From: JANQRA01 sp035762545
GTDB lineage: Bacteria; Actinomycetota; Acidimicrobiia; Spongiisociales; ZC4RG35
Direction: 5' to 3'
NCBI GenBank assembly: GCA_035762545.1
Contig: DASTOM010000024.1
Span: forward strand, 62,001 to 126,000
Length of the DNA: 64,000 nt
In this document: positions 24,796 to 32,582 of the stretch, one piece after another
How the letters are laid out: every line of letters starts with the position of its first letter
Numbering within the stretch: position 1 is the first letter of the stretch
Program-made: the position numbers and the translations under genes
Notes under the pieces: model-generated
Seen by the model: only the letters and a program-made list of their open reading frames with translations
What the model was told of the DNA's origin: nothing
The model's database searches: none

Positions 24796-25349
24796 TCTTT
24801 GGAACCTCCGAACAGGCCCTTCAACCAGGACCAGAGTGATGAGAAGAACAGCGAGATACCTCTGACCTCGCCGGCTGCGATGCCTTCTGCCTCCCGCTCA
24901 GAGGAGGCCCCCAATTTTCCCTCGAGACATCCGACGAAGTCGCCGATCAACCGCTTCGACATCTCGTTGATGAGACCGGTTCGACCGAACTGAGCCGCCG
25001 GCCCCGAGAGCGTGACATCGGCGTCCACGGTCACTTTGGAGCCCGCGGGGTCGTCGAATATCCCGTAAACGACTTTCACCTGACCGCGGCTCCCCCCCTT
25101 CTTGTCGACGCCCTTGCCCTCGATGGTCGCGGTGTGGTTGGCCTCGTCAGGGCTGATCGTCGCCGTGCCCTCGAAGGCCGCCGTCATCGGGCCGAGCTTG
25201 ACTGCCAGTGTGCCGTCGTAGCTGCCGTCGTCATGGGCATCGGTCAACTCGGCGCCGGGAAGGCACTGGGCAACGGAAGGCACGTCCTGGAAGAAGTCCC
25301 AGACCTCAGCCGGCGGCCGCGCAACGACGAATTCCTGTGAGATCTTCAT
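24792..25349 (-). CDS. CoxG-like SRPBCC domain protein
   Basis: A 185-residue protein. Residues 1-145 form an SRPBCC/START-like fold of the carbon-monoxide-dehydrogenase subunit G (CoxG) type: KISQEFVVARPPAEVWDFFQDV, CLPGAELT, and GPAAQFGRTGLINEMSKRLI. A C-terminal amphipathic/hydrophobic tail (ISLFFSSLWSWLKGLFGGSK) could tether it to the membrane, as proposed for CoxG. ATG 25349 has a GGAG box 6 nt upstream. It is the first gene of the copper-protein operon. No CO dehydrogenase genes are present, so CoxG here marks the fold, not CO oxidation. It may bind quinone or lipid. Confidence 0.83.
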   Translation of the reverse strand: MKISQEFVVARPPAEVWDFFQDVPSVAQCLPGAELTDAHDDGSYDGTLAVKLGPMTAAFEGTATISPDEANHTATIEGKGVDKKGGSRGQVKVVYGIFDDPAGSKVTVDADVTLSGPAAQFGRTGLINEMSKRLIGDFVGCLEGKLGASSEREAEGIAAGEVRGISLFFSSLWSWLKGLFGGSKE

Positions 25350-25406
25350 TTTTCTCCTGCTGGATTGATGAAGGGTTGCGAGCGTAGCGGCCGGTTCGCC
25401 CTTACC

Positions 25407-25883
25407 TCAATGGTGGCGGTTGTCTCCGGAGAGCAATTGCAGCGCATGAGGGAGGAGTTCCAGCACCGACTCCAGATTCTCTGTGGCCCCCTTGGGGGAG
25501 CCAGGGAGATTGATGACGAGCGTGGTGCCGATGGTTCCCGCTGCGGCCCGGGTCAGGGCCGCCATCGGAGTCGACTCGAGGCCTTTGGCGATCATCGCTT
25601 GCACCAGACCGGGTGCCTGCCTCTCGAGTAGGGCAACGGTTGCCTCAGGGGTCACGTCGCGCAGACCGAATCCGGTGCCCCCGGTGGTCACGACCAGCTC
25701 GGCCGTGGCACAGGCGCGAAGAATCGACGCCTGAATCTCCTCGAAGTCGTCAGACACGAGGTCACGGCCGACCTCGTAGCCCGCACCGCGGAGAACGCTT
25801 TCCAGGGCCTCACCCGAGCCGTCCTCACGTTCGCCAGCGGACACGCCGTCGCTGACGGTGATGACGACTACGTGCCGCCCCAC
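25407..25883 (-). CDS. MoaB/MogA-type molybdopterin adenylyltransferase
   Basis: A 158-residue cytoplasmic enzyme that adenylylates molybdopterin before molybdenum insertion. Seen: VVVITVSDGVSAGEREDGSG at the N-terminus, TGGTGFGLRDVTPEAT (67-82) and NLPGSPKG (125-132). The GTG at 25883 overlaps the upstream membrane-protein stop by 16 bp and gives the expected family start; the longer frame is antisense-quality sequence. MoaB and MogA cannot be separated here, so I leave the symbol blank. Moco genes moaA, moaC and moeA are not in the window. Confidence 0.88.
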   Translation of the reverse strand: MGRHVVVITVSDGVSAGEREDGSGEALESVLRGAGYEVGRDLVSDDFEEIQASILRACATAELVVTTGGTGFGLRDVTPEATVALLERQAPGLVQAMIAKGLESTPMAALTRAAAGTIGTTLVINLPGSPKGATENLESVLELLPHALQLLSGDNRHH

Positions 25884-26707
25884 GCCCTCGGGTCGATCGA
25901 GACCCCGCCCTGGAGAATGGTGAGGTTGAACACGAGCAGGACGAGCAGGAAGGTGGCCAGACCCCATGGCCACGGCGTTGTTCTCTCGTCCTCGGGACCG
26001 ATGACGGTGGCGGTACCTGGGGCCGCGGCGAGGGTGAACAGAAACATCACGGCGGCCACGGGAAGACCGGGCAGAACCAGACCCTCGCTGTCAGGAAGGA
26101 AGAACGGTATGGCCGCGAACGCCGAAGCCACGGCAGGGATGAGTGCGATCCACAAGGCAAATACGAGACGCTTGCGACCGGTGCTCACCAGTCGCCGATG
26201 CGGGGTGAAAGCGAGGAAGGCGGCTGCAGCCGACAGAGCGATGAGGAGCAGACCGATACCGCCGCCCGCGGAGATGACGACATCGAGACCTGGCGGAGCG
26301 TCGAGAGTTGCGTAAGCCAGGGCGAGTGGGTCCGTGTCCGAGAAGGGAAGGAACACCGCCTGAGTTAGAGCCTGCCTCAGGACGTGAAGCAGCATCCAGA
26401 GCAGTACCAGACGCGAGACACCGTGACCGCGCTGAGTCGGGTAGACGAAGAGTGAGAAGAGACCAACGATGAGACAGAGGATGAACCCACCGGCCCATGC
26501 GAGGTCGCTGGCACCGGTGAATTCGACCCGGTTGTTGTAGAGCACGGCATCCCCGCCCAGGATCTCGGCAAGGATGCCGTCGCCGAGATCGTCGAGCAAT
26601 TGGGCGATGACGATGCCGAATGTCGAGGCCAGGGCTGAGGCCAATACCAGGGGAACACCGATATGAGCTACGGCAGGAGGCGATTCCTTGGAGGTCTCGG
26701 TAGTCAC
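25868..26707 (-). CDS. Polytopic membrane protein, unknown function
   Basis: A 279-residue protein with about seven predicted membrane segments, for example IGVPLVLASALASTFGIVIA, AWAGGFILCLIVGLFSLFVY, GGGIGLLLIALSAAAAFLAF, LVFALWIALIPAVASAFAAI and WGLATFLLVLLVFNLTILQG. I recognise no catalytic motif or family. The GTG start at 26707 is 61 bp from the divergent thioesterase start. The gene overlaps the MoaB/MogA gene by 16 bp, so the pair is probably co-transcribed. Confidence 0.72.
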   Translation of the reverse strand: MTTETSKESPPAVAHIGVPLVLASALASTFGIVIAQLLDDLGDGILAEILGGDAVLYNNRVEFTGASDLAWAGGFILCLIVGLFSLFVYPTQRGHGVSRLVLLWMLLHVLRQALTQAVFLPFSDTDPLALAYATLDAPPGLDVVISAGGGIGLLLIALSAAAAFLAFTPHRRLVSTGRKRLVFALWIALIPAVASAFAAIPFFLPDSEGLVLPGLPVAAVMFLFTLAAAPGTATVIGPEDERTTPWPWGLATFLLVLLVFNLTILQGGVSIDPRAWGGT

Positions 26708-26768
26708 TGGCGGAAATGCTAAACCAGAATGGTCCGGCTTCCAGGGGTCTCGGTTACCGTCAGCCCGA

Positions 26769-27593
26769 ATGAGCCAGGAGTACGAGGCGGTCTACCTCCC
26801 GGGTGACGCGCCGGGGTCTTACATCTCGACACCACTGGCCAACGCCGGGTGGTACGACGAGGGCCAACATGGCGGCGCCTTCGCCGCGCTGGTCGTAGGC
26901 CACATCGAGACAGAGGTTCCCACCCTCACCGAGATGCAGGTCAACCGGGCGACCATCGAGATCTTTCGTGTGATTCCACTCGTCGAGCTTCGGGTCGACA
27001 CCGAGGTCGTCAGAGAGGGCAAGCGAATCCAAACGGTCGTCGCCCGGGTCTTCGACACCGAGGGGACGCTGATGTCCCTGGCGACGGTCCAGCGGTTGCG
27101 AGTCGCCGATCTCAGAGTGCCGGACGACGCCCGACCGCCCGAGGTCGATTTCCCTCTCCCCCGGCACGTGGCTCCGAAGAGCGTCGAGGGCTGGGGAGTC
27201 GGTGAGCCGGGGAAGACGATGTTTCATCGTCACGCCATCGAGGTCCGAGAAGCGGTAGGCGGCTTCGATGCCAAGGGTCCGGGCAGCGTCTGGATCAGAC
27301 TCACCAAGCCGATGGTCGCCGGCCGCGAAGTGACACCTCTGCAACGAGCCGTCGCCACCGCCGACTTCTGCAACGGAGTCAGCCGCGGGCTCGACATGGG
27401 AGCGTGGGTGTTCATGAACCCGGATCTCACCGTTCACCTGTCCCGCTATCCCCGCGGCGAGTGGATCGGGTTGTCGGCTGGGTCGTCTTACGGTGACATC
27501 GGACGAGGTGTTGCGACCGGGACCCTCTGGGACGAGTCCGGGTGGCTGGGCCGGTCTACTCAGAGTCTCTACCTCGATCGGATCGAAGGGTGA
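26769..27593 (+). CDS. Acyl-CoA thioesterase-like double-hotdog protein
   Basis: A 274-residue protein resembling TesB/4HBT_3-type thioesterases. It has a first hotdog half with WYDEGQHGGAFAALVVGHIE and MQVNRATIEIFRVIPL, a linker rich in Pro, and a second half with GSVWIRLTKPM, TADFCNGVSRGL and WIGLSAGSSYGDIGRGVATG. This layout (HGG then D/N-containing helix, later GxG near the end) is common in actinobacterial acyl-CoA thioesterases. ATG 26769 was chosen over the longer frame because it starts just before the fold. Substrate chain length unknown. Confidence 0.78.
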   Translation: MSQEYEAVYLPGDAPGSYISTPLANAGWYDEGQHGGAFAALVVGHIETEVPTLTEMQVNRATIEIFRVIPLVELRVDTEVVREGKRIQTVVARVFDTEGTLMSLATVQRLRVADLRVPDDARPPEVDFPLPRHVAPKSVEGWGVGEPGKTMFHRHAIEVREAVGGFDAKGPGSVWIRLTKPMVAGREVTPLQRAVATADFCNGVSRGLDMGAWVFMNPDLTVHLSRYPRGEWIGLSAGSSYGDIGRGVATGTLWDESGWLGRSTQSLYLDRIEG

Positions 27594-27597
27594 CGCC

Positions 27598-27867
27598 TTA
27601 GGAAGCCAGGATCAGGGTGCCCACCAGCCAGACGAAGAAGATCCCAATCGAGATGGACAAGACCTCACCGGTCCGTCGCCAGTTCAGCGCCATCCAGGTC
27701 CCACCGATGGCGACCAGGAACGCGAGGGCTGCAGACCACCACGTTGGGACCAATCCGGCAGCGGCGGCACCGATGATGAGGATCACCACCACGACCACGA
27801 ACCCGCCGGCGACGAGCGCATAGAGAACCTGACGTGGGGTCGGCTCGGGTGAGGCTTCCCCGCTCAC
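27598..27867 (-). CDS. Small three-helix membrane protein
   Basis: An 89-residue hydrophobic protein with three membrane segments (VLYALVAGGFVVVVVILIIG, WWSAALAFLVAIGGTWMAL and ISIGIFFVWLVGTLILAS). The GTG start at 27867 overlaps the mug stop (GTGA) and follows GGGG by 4-5 nt. The stop is 4 bp from the convergent thioesterase stop. No family recognised. Confidence 0.68.
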   Translation of the reverse strand: MSGEASPEPTPRQVLYALVAGGFVVVVVILIIGAAAAGLVPTWWSAALAFLVAIGGTWMALNWRRTGEVLSISIGIFFVWLVGTLILAS

Positions 27868-28427
27868 AGGATCCCCGCCGCCGAGGCTGCCTGGCGATAC
27901 CAGACGGCCAGAGAGTCGATGGTCTCGTGGGCGTTGAGGCCACTGGGATTGGGCACCACCCACAGTGAGGCACCTTCGATACCCGTCGGCTGACGGCCCA
28001 GGTCAGCGGCCCGATCCCCGAACGCCTCTCGGTAGGCCGTGACACCCGCCACGGCGACCACCGCCGGGCCGACCTCTGCGACAGTGCGCAGCAGGCGCCC
28101 AGCACCGGCGCGCAGCTCCTCGCGGCTCAACTCCGAGGCGCGGACCGTGGCACGTTCCACGAGATTGGAGATTCCGATGCCACGATCGGTGAGTGCCTGC
28201 CGCTGCTCATCGGACATTCCCGTGTCGGTGTCCACCTCCCAGTCGATCAGCCCGACGCGGCGGAGGGCCGGATAGAACCGATTGGAAGGGTGACAGAAAT
28301 GGGTCTGCGTCGCCGCGGTCCACAAACCTGGGTTGATTCCCACGAAGAGCAGTCGGCAGTCGGCGCCTATCAGGTCAGGGACTCTGGCGTCACGGAAGCT
28401 CTCCAACTCCTGCTTGGTGAAGCCCAC
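27864..28427 (-). CDS. mug: G/U mismatch-specific DNA glycosylase
   Basis: Base-excision enzyme that removes uracil and ethenocytosine from mismatches. The 187-residue protein has the TDG/Mug motif GINPG (30-34) followed by QTHFCHPSNRFYPAL, and the second motif NPSGLNAH (160-167). Its length fits Mug. The GTG start at 28427 follows a 30-bp gap after the NfuA-like gene. The stop overlaps the start of the small membrane protein. Cytoplasmic. Confidence 0.9.
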   Translation of the reverse strand: MGFTKQELESFRDARVPDLIGADCRLLFVGINPGLWTAATQTHFCHPSNRFYPALRRVGLIDWEVDTDTGMSDEQRQALTDRGIGISNLVERATVRASELSREELRAGAGRLLRTVAEVGPAVVAVAGVTAYREAFGDRAADLGRQPTGIEGASLWVVPNPSGLNAHETIDSLAVWYRQAASAAGIL

Positions 28428-28457
28428 AGGTCGATATCTAGGCTCGCCGCCCGAGCA

Positions 28458-29072
28458 CTACTTCTTCTGGCTCTGGTAGTACGGGTCCTCGCCCGAAGCA
28501 TGGTCGGTGACGTCTACGACCTGGCTCAACTCCGGGATCGACTCGAGGATGATGCGTTCGATGCCCTGCTTCAGCGTCACCTGAGCGAGACCACAGCCCT
28601 GACAGCCACCGAACAGACGGAGATAGGCAATCGTGCCGTCGATGGAGACGAGCTCGGCACCTCCGCCGTGGGAGGCGATGGCGGGATTCACCTGCTCTTG
28701 GAGGACCTGTTGCACCCTGTCCACAAGCGGACCTTCGAGGTCTCCTGCGGGCGCCGTCATGGCCGGTGGCGCCGGGGAGTTGGGGTTGTTCATCGCCAGG
28801 CCCTGATCGGTCAACTCCAGGGCAGCGCCATCGAGCTTGCCCCGGTCGGCCTTGGGGAAGATCACTGCGAGCCCGCCGTGGCGTTCCTCTGTCCAGTTCT
28901 CGGCCTTGTCGGCCAGAGGGACGAATGCCAGCTCATAGGAGAACTGCGGGCCCCGGAAACCGGTCACCTCGATAGAGAGGGCGAACTCACCGTCGCCCTC
29001 CTCGTTGTCTCGGAGCTGAAGGATCATCTCGAGAGCGTCAGGCGCGATGCTCAGAACCGTGGGATCAGACAT
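28458..29072 (-). CDS. nfuA: NfuA-like Fe-S cluster biogenesis protein
   Basis: A 204-residue iron-sulfur carrier. The N-terminal half (about 1-100) is a degenerate A-type (IscA/HesB-like) domain lacking the three cluster cysteines. The C-terminal half is a NifU-like domain with HGGGAELV and the CxxC motif GGCQGCG (Cys157, Cys160) that holds a cluster shared between two subunits. It may deliver 4Fe-4S clusters to proteins such as the radical SAM enzyme or the AdnAB nucleases nearby. ATG 29072 is preferred over TTG 29081. Divergent from the ATP-grasp gene. Confidence 0.9.
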   Translation of the reverse strand: MSDPTVLSIAPDALEMILQLRDNEEGDGEFALSIEVTGFRGPQFSYELAFVPLADKAENWTEERHGGLAVIFPKADRGKLDGAALELTDQGLAMNNPNSPAPPAMTAPAGDLEGPLVDRVQQVLQEQVNPAIASHGGGAELVSIDGTIAYLRLFGGCQGCGLAQVTLKQGIERIILESIPELSQVVDVTDHASGEDPYYQSQKK

Positions 29073-29126
29073 CTGACACAATGGTAGTCAGAGCCGTTTT
29101 CAACCCCCATACGCCCAAGACCCACC

Positions 29127-30329
29127 ATGCCGCGCGTCGTCGTAATCCTCCCCACCAGAACCTACCGGGCGTCGGACTTCGTATCGGCGGCCGCCACGAG
29201 CGGGATCGACCTCGTGGTTGCATCGGAGGCCCAACCACCGATCGACATGGGCGATCGCTATCTGCGCATCGATTGTGGGGACCCTTTGGCGGCCGCAGAG
29301 GAGATCGCCATGCTCGGTGACCGTATCGGCATCGACGCGGTCGTTGCTGCCGACGACACCGGGGTGGTGACCGCTGCTCGGGCCAACGTACTACTCGGTC
29401 TGTCCGGAAATCCGCCGGATGCGGCCGAAGCAACCCGAGACAAGCTGACCATGCGTCGCCGTCTCGCTTCGTCGGAAATCCTCCAACCTCGCTTTCAGGC
29501 GATAGACCCCGAAACCGATCCGCTCGATCTGGTCGAACAGATCGGTTTCCCGATGGTCATCAAACCGAGGCACCGCTCGGCGAGCCAAGGGGTCATTCGT
29601 GTGGACCGGCCCGAGGATCTGACGGAAACGATCGAGCGGGTGCGCGAGATCGCCGGCGACGACACGACACTCATCGCCGAGGAGTACCTGCACGGTTCCG
29701 AGGTCGCCGTTGAGGGTCTGGTCACCAACGGTGAGCTCAGCGTACTGGCCGTGTTCGACAAACCTGACACATCTTCGGGCCCTTACTTTCCCGAGACGAT
29801 CTTCGTGACACCAAGCCGGCTCGAGGAAGCGGACCTCGCCGAAGTGGAACGGGTGGCGGGTGCGGCCGTTCGCGGCCTGGGGTTGGCACGTGGGCCCGTT
29901 CACATCGAGATGAGGGTCGATCGAGGAAGGGCGAGGCTGATCGAGGTGGCGGCGCGGTCGATCGGTGGCCTTTGCTCCCGCAGCCTCAACTTTGGTCTGA
30001 TGGGGACCACGCTCGAGTCGTTGATCTTGTCCAACGCCCTGGGAACGGGCCCACGAGCCCCGGCACGTCAGCCGGTGGCCACCGGGGTCCTGATGATCCC
30101 GACCCCGGCCACAGGTATTCTGAGAAACGTCGCCGGCGAGGAAGAGGTCCGTCAGATCCCTGGTGTCACCGGTGTCGACCTCACCATGGTCCCGGGTGAC
30201 CTGGTGGTGGCGCCACCAGAAGGTGAGCGATATCTCGGGTTTGTCTACGCACGTGGTGAGCTCCCGGATCAAGTGGAATCGGCCCTGAGAAAGGCGATGG
30301 ACGTCCTTGAAGTTCAACTTGAGGGTTAG
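29127..30329 (+). CDS. ATP-grasp carboxylate-amine ligase, substrate unknown
   Basis: A 400-residue ATP-grasp protein. It has an N-terminal Rossmann-like lobe (RVVVILPTRTYRASDF), GFPMVIKPRHRSASQGV for nucleotide binding, IAEEYLHGSEVAVEGL, and the metal/ATP site VHIEMRVDRGRARLIEVAAR ending IGG. The architecture matches the family of dipeptide or amino-acid ligases (BacD, carnosine synthase-like) that activate a carboxylate as acyl-phosphate. No biosynthetic partners are adjacent. A stem-loop terminator follows directly, so it is probably monocistronic. Confidence 0.83.
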   Translation: MPRVVVILPTRTYRASDFVSAAATSGIDLVVASEAQPPIDMGDRYLRIDCGDPLAAAEEIAMLGDRIGIDAVVAADDTGVVTAARANVLLGLSGNPPDAAEATRDKLTMRRRLASSEILQPRFQAIDPETDPLDLVEQIGFPMVIKPRHRSASQGVIRVDRPEDLTETIERVREIAGDDTTLIAEEYLHGSEVAVEGLVTNGELSVLAVFDKPDTSSGPYFPETIFVTPSRLEEADLAEVERVAGAAVRGLGLARGPVHIEMRVDRGRARLIEVAARSIGGLCSRSLNFGLMGTTLESLILSNALGTGPRAPARQPVATGVLMIPTPATGILRNVAGEEEVRQIPGVTGVDLTMVPGDLVVAPPEGERYLGFVYARGELPDQVESALRKAMDVLEVQLEG

Positions 30330-30364
30330 GTCTTACGCGCGCCATCGCGTGTAAGACGATTTTG
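30330..30364 (+). terminator. Stem-loop terminator after the ATP-grasp gene
   Basis: GTCTTACGCGCG (30330-30341) pairs with CGCGTGTAAGAC (30346-30357) over 12 bp with one G-U wobble and a CCAT loop, followed by GATTTTG. It starts 1 bp after the ATP-grasp stop and ends 15 bp before the thiN start, so some readthrough or an internal promoter would be needed for thiN. Confidence 0.7.
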
Positions 30365-30379
30365 TCATTTGATAGACCC

Positions 30380-31051
30380 ATGGAAACGATCCTGATTTTC
30401 GCCGGAGGCGACTCGATCAGCGGCTCGCTGAGCGATGAGATGCCCGAAGCCGACCTGGTCGTGGCGGCCGACTCGGGGTATGACCTGGCGGTTAGGGAAG
30501 GATTCGTCGTCGACGTGCTCATCGGCGATATGGACTCGATTCAGAGCGAGGTCATCCCCAATCACGTGATCGTCGAGCACCATCCGGCCGACAAATCGGC
30601 GACGGACCTCGAACTGGCCCTCGATCGGGTCGTCGCCGAGCGACCGGCTCGTGTTGTCATCGTGGGTGGCGCCGGCGGCCGGGTCGACCACGAGCTGGCC
30701 GGGGCGGCACTGATCACCAGCGAACGCTGGGAGGAGATAGACGAGATCGACTGGGTGACCGACCGGGCTTGGTCATACGTGGTGCGGAAGCGGAGGATCA
30801 TCCACGGCGACGTGGGGGCCACGATCAGCCTCATCCCGATGGGCGGCCCGGCGACCGGGGTGACTACCGGCGGTCTCCACTGGCCGCTCGACAACGCCAC
30901 CCTCCCCCACGGGACCACCCATGGGGTGTCCAACCTGTTCAGTGGACCGGTGGCAGACATCCGCGTCTCCGGCGGTTGCCTGCTCGTGGTGGTGCCGGCT
31001 AACCGCCCAGACCGTCGAGCACAGCCGGATGGAGAGCTTCGTAGCCGGTGA
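30380..31051 (+). CDS. thiN: Thiamin pyrophosphokinase
   Basis: Transfers pyrophosphate from ATP to thiamin. The 223-residue protein shows the family motifs in order: ILIFAGGDS, VAADSGYD (28-35), LIGDMDS (47-53), HPADKSATDLELAL (68-81) and GGAGGRVDHELA (96-107). A C-terminal half of beta strands with HGTTHGVSNLF follows. The last about 18 residues (after VVVPANR) are unusually basic and overlap the convergent pckA 3' end by 53 bp, a likely late extension. ATG 30380 is preferred to TTG 30362, which lies in the terminator tail. Confidence 0.87.
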   Translation: METILIFAGGDSISGSLSDEMPEADLVVAADSGYDLAVREGFVVDVLIGDMDSIQSEVIPNHVIVEHHPADKSATDLELALDRVVAERPARVVIVGGAGGRVDHELAGAALITSERWEEIDEIDWVTDRAWSYVVRKRRIIHGDVGATISLIPMGGPATGVTTGGLHWPLDNATLPHGTTHGVSNLFSGPVADIRVSGGCLLVVVPANRPDRRAQPDGELRSR

Positions 31052-32531
31052 GGTACTCGACCCGCTCCTTCTTGAGTCGGGCCACAGTCGCCTCGTATTC
31101 CTCCAGACGGTCGAGTCGCTCGTACAGGCGACGGGGTTGGAGGAGTTCGATGTCGTCGACACCGGGGACCGATTCGGCGACGTCGTAACCGAAGTCCTGA
31201 TCGGTCCGCCATTCGATGGTGCCCTCGACGATCGCCTGAACGATCGCCGAAGAGTCAACGATCCGAACCTTCTTCGAGTCGGCGCTCTCACCGCCAACGG
31301 TTCCGGTGTTGAGAACGAACGCCTCCAGATCGGGCATGGTCTTCAGCAGATCGAGCAGCCGGTTGCCCTGGAGTGCATCGTCGTCGAAGAAGAACGGATT
31401 GGTTCCAGGAACACGCAGGCTCTTACCCGCTTCCGCAGCACCGCCCGCCGACGTGCCCTTGGTCTCACCCAGCATGAAGTAGGCCGGGATCTGGTCGCGG
31501 TTGAGCCGGGCCACCGCCGGGATCACGTGGTCAGACCGGTTGAGGATCAGCAGGTATCGGGCAGGAGGAACGTTCTTCGGATCGCGGTGGCGAATGTTGG
31601 CCAGCGGGAACGTGCAGCGGCCATTGGCCGTGTACGAGGTGTCGAAGAAGTCGACGGAGCCGTCCTCGGCCACAGCGACGTTCTCGAGCCAGGCGTCGGA
31701 CCTCGTCGTGCCGCCGTAGATGGTGGGCTCGTCCTCGGGATCGAGGCCATAGGTCTTGGCGAAACAGCCTGCTTCGGTTGTGTGGATAACGCCCCCCGGC
31801 ATGATGGCGACGAAGTCGTCCTGGACCGGAAGCGAGCCGATCTGTTGACGGAATGTCGTGGTCGTCTTGCCGGTACCGGAGAGGCCGATGATGAGCATCG
31901 ACTCCTCATGCCCGCTGCGGGTCGACTCGGCGGGATACGTCTTGAGCCCGGCATGGCAGGCGAGACCACCCTCGTCGAAGACGAGACGGTTCCACATTCG
32001 CAGACCGCCCATCTTCGACTCGCCGAAGTAGTCAGAGCCGATCACCCTGGTGACCCAGTTGTCTAGGTCGACGATGATCAGCCGATCGTCCGGCTTACCG
32101 GGCGCAGGCAACGTTGGTGTGTAGATGACAGTGAACTCCGGCTGCCAGGCATCGTCGGTGGGGAAGTACAGGTGGCTTTGCATAGCGGCGATGTTTGGCT
32201 GAACAGCCTCGATGAACAGCCGGCATCCGGTGCGGAAGTCGGGGTCCGGGCCGATGTACCCCTGAATGAGCAACATGTCCTGGTCGGCGATGTGGGCATC
32301 CTGGCGTGCTGCCCATTCCCCCGCTTCGGCCCTCGAGATCCGGTTCTGATGGATTTCGGTGTCCGAGACGAAGAACGTGGAGTTCTTCAACCGGGCGGTG
32401 ACCAGAGCCTGGTAGTTGATGTTGCCGTATTCGGTCTCTGTCACCCTCGGCATGAGAGTGAGTGCTAGTTCGCGAAGGCGCGCCGGAGACGGATCGCTCT
32501 CGACGGTACGGGCAGCAGGCAGTTCGATCAT
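30999..32531 (-). CDS. pckA: Phosphoenolpyruvate carboxykinase (ATP), divergent
   Basis: Converts oxaloacetate and ATP to PEP, CO2 and ADP in gluconeogenesis. The 510-residue protein has the kinase P-loop GLSGTGKTTTT (216-226), the second metal/ATP motif QDDFVAIM, and a C-terminal lobe with NRSDHVIPAVARL and FMLGETKGTSAGG. Spacing and the motif SDYFGESKMGG (166-176) differ somewhat from E. coli PckA, so this is a divergent branch. The Shine-Dalgarno box lies in a hairpin (see 32534-32565). The 3' end overlaps thiN by 53 bp. Many actinobacteria use the GTP-dependent enzyme instead. Confidence 0.88.
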   Translation of the reverse strand: MIELPAARTVESDPSPARLRELALTLMPRVTETEYGNINYQALVTARLKNSTFFVSDTEIHQNRISRAEAGEWAARQDAHIADQDMLLIQGYIGPDPDFRTGCRLFIEAVQPNIAAMQSHLYFPTDDAWQPEFTVIYTPTLPAPGKPDDRLIIVDLDNWVTRVIGSDYFGESKMGGLRMWNRLVFDEGGLACHAGLKTYPAESTRSGHEESMLIIGLSGTGKTTTTFRQQIGSLPVQDDFVAIMPGGVIHTTEAGCFAKTYGLDPEDEPTIYGGTTRSDAWLENVAVAEDGSVDFFDTSYTANGRCTFPLANIRHRDPKNVPPARYLLILNRSDHVIPAVARLNRDQIPAYFMLGETKGTSAGGAAEAGKSLRVPGTNPFFFDDDALQGNRLLDLLKTMPDLEAFVLNTGTVGGESADSKKVRIVDSSAIVQAIVEGTIEWRTDQDFGYDVAESVPGVDDIELLQPRRLYERLDRLEEYEATVARLKKERVEYLTGYEALHPAVLDGLGG

Positions 32532-32533
32532 GT

Positions 32534-32565
32534 CCTCCTCGCACTCCCTGGGTGAGCCGAGGAGG
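32534..32565 (-). promoter_or_regulatory. Hairpin that sequesters the pckA ribosome-binding site
   Basis: In the pckA leader, CCTCCTCG (32565-32558, read on the minus strand) pairs perfectly with CGAGGAGG (32541-32534), which contains the AGGAGG box 2 nt before the ATG. The 16-nt loop has an inner CTC/GAG pairing option. Folding would hide the ribosome site, so translation could be controlled by temperature, a protein or a competing fold. Confidence 0.45.
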
Positions 32566-32582
32566 GTAATAGCTCGATGGGC

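Noticed and set aside
24792..25349. CoxG homologue as evidence for a CO dehydrogenase locus
   Set aside because: No coxL, coxM, coxS or accessory genes are present; only the SRPBCC fold is supported.
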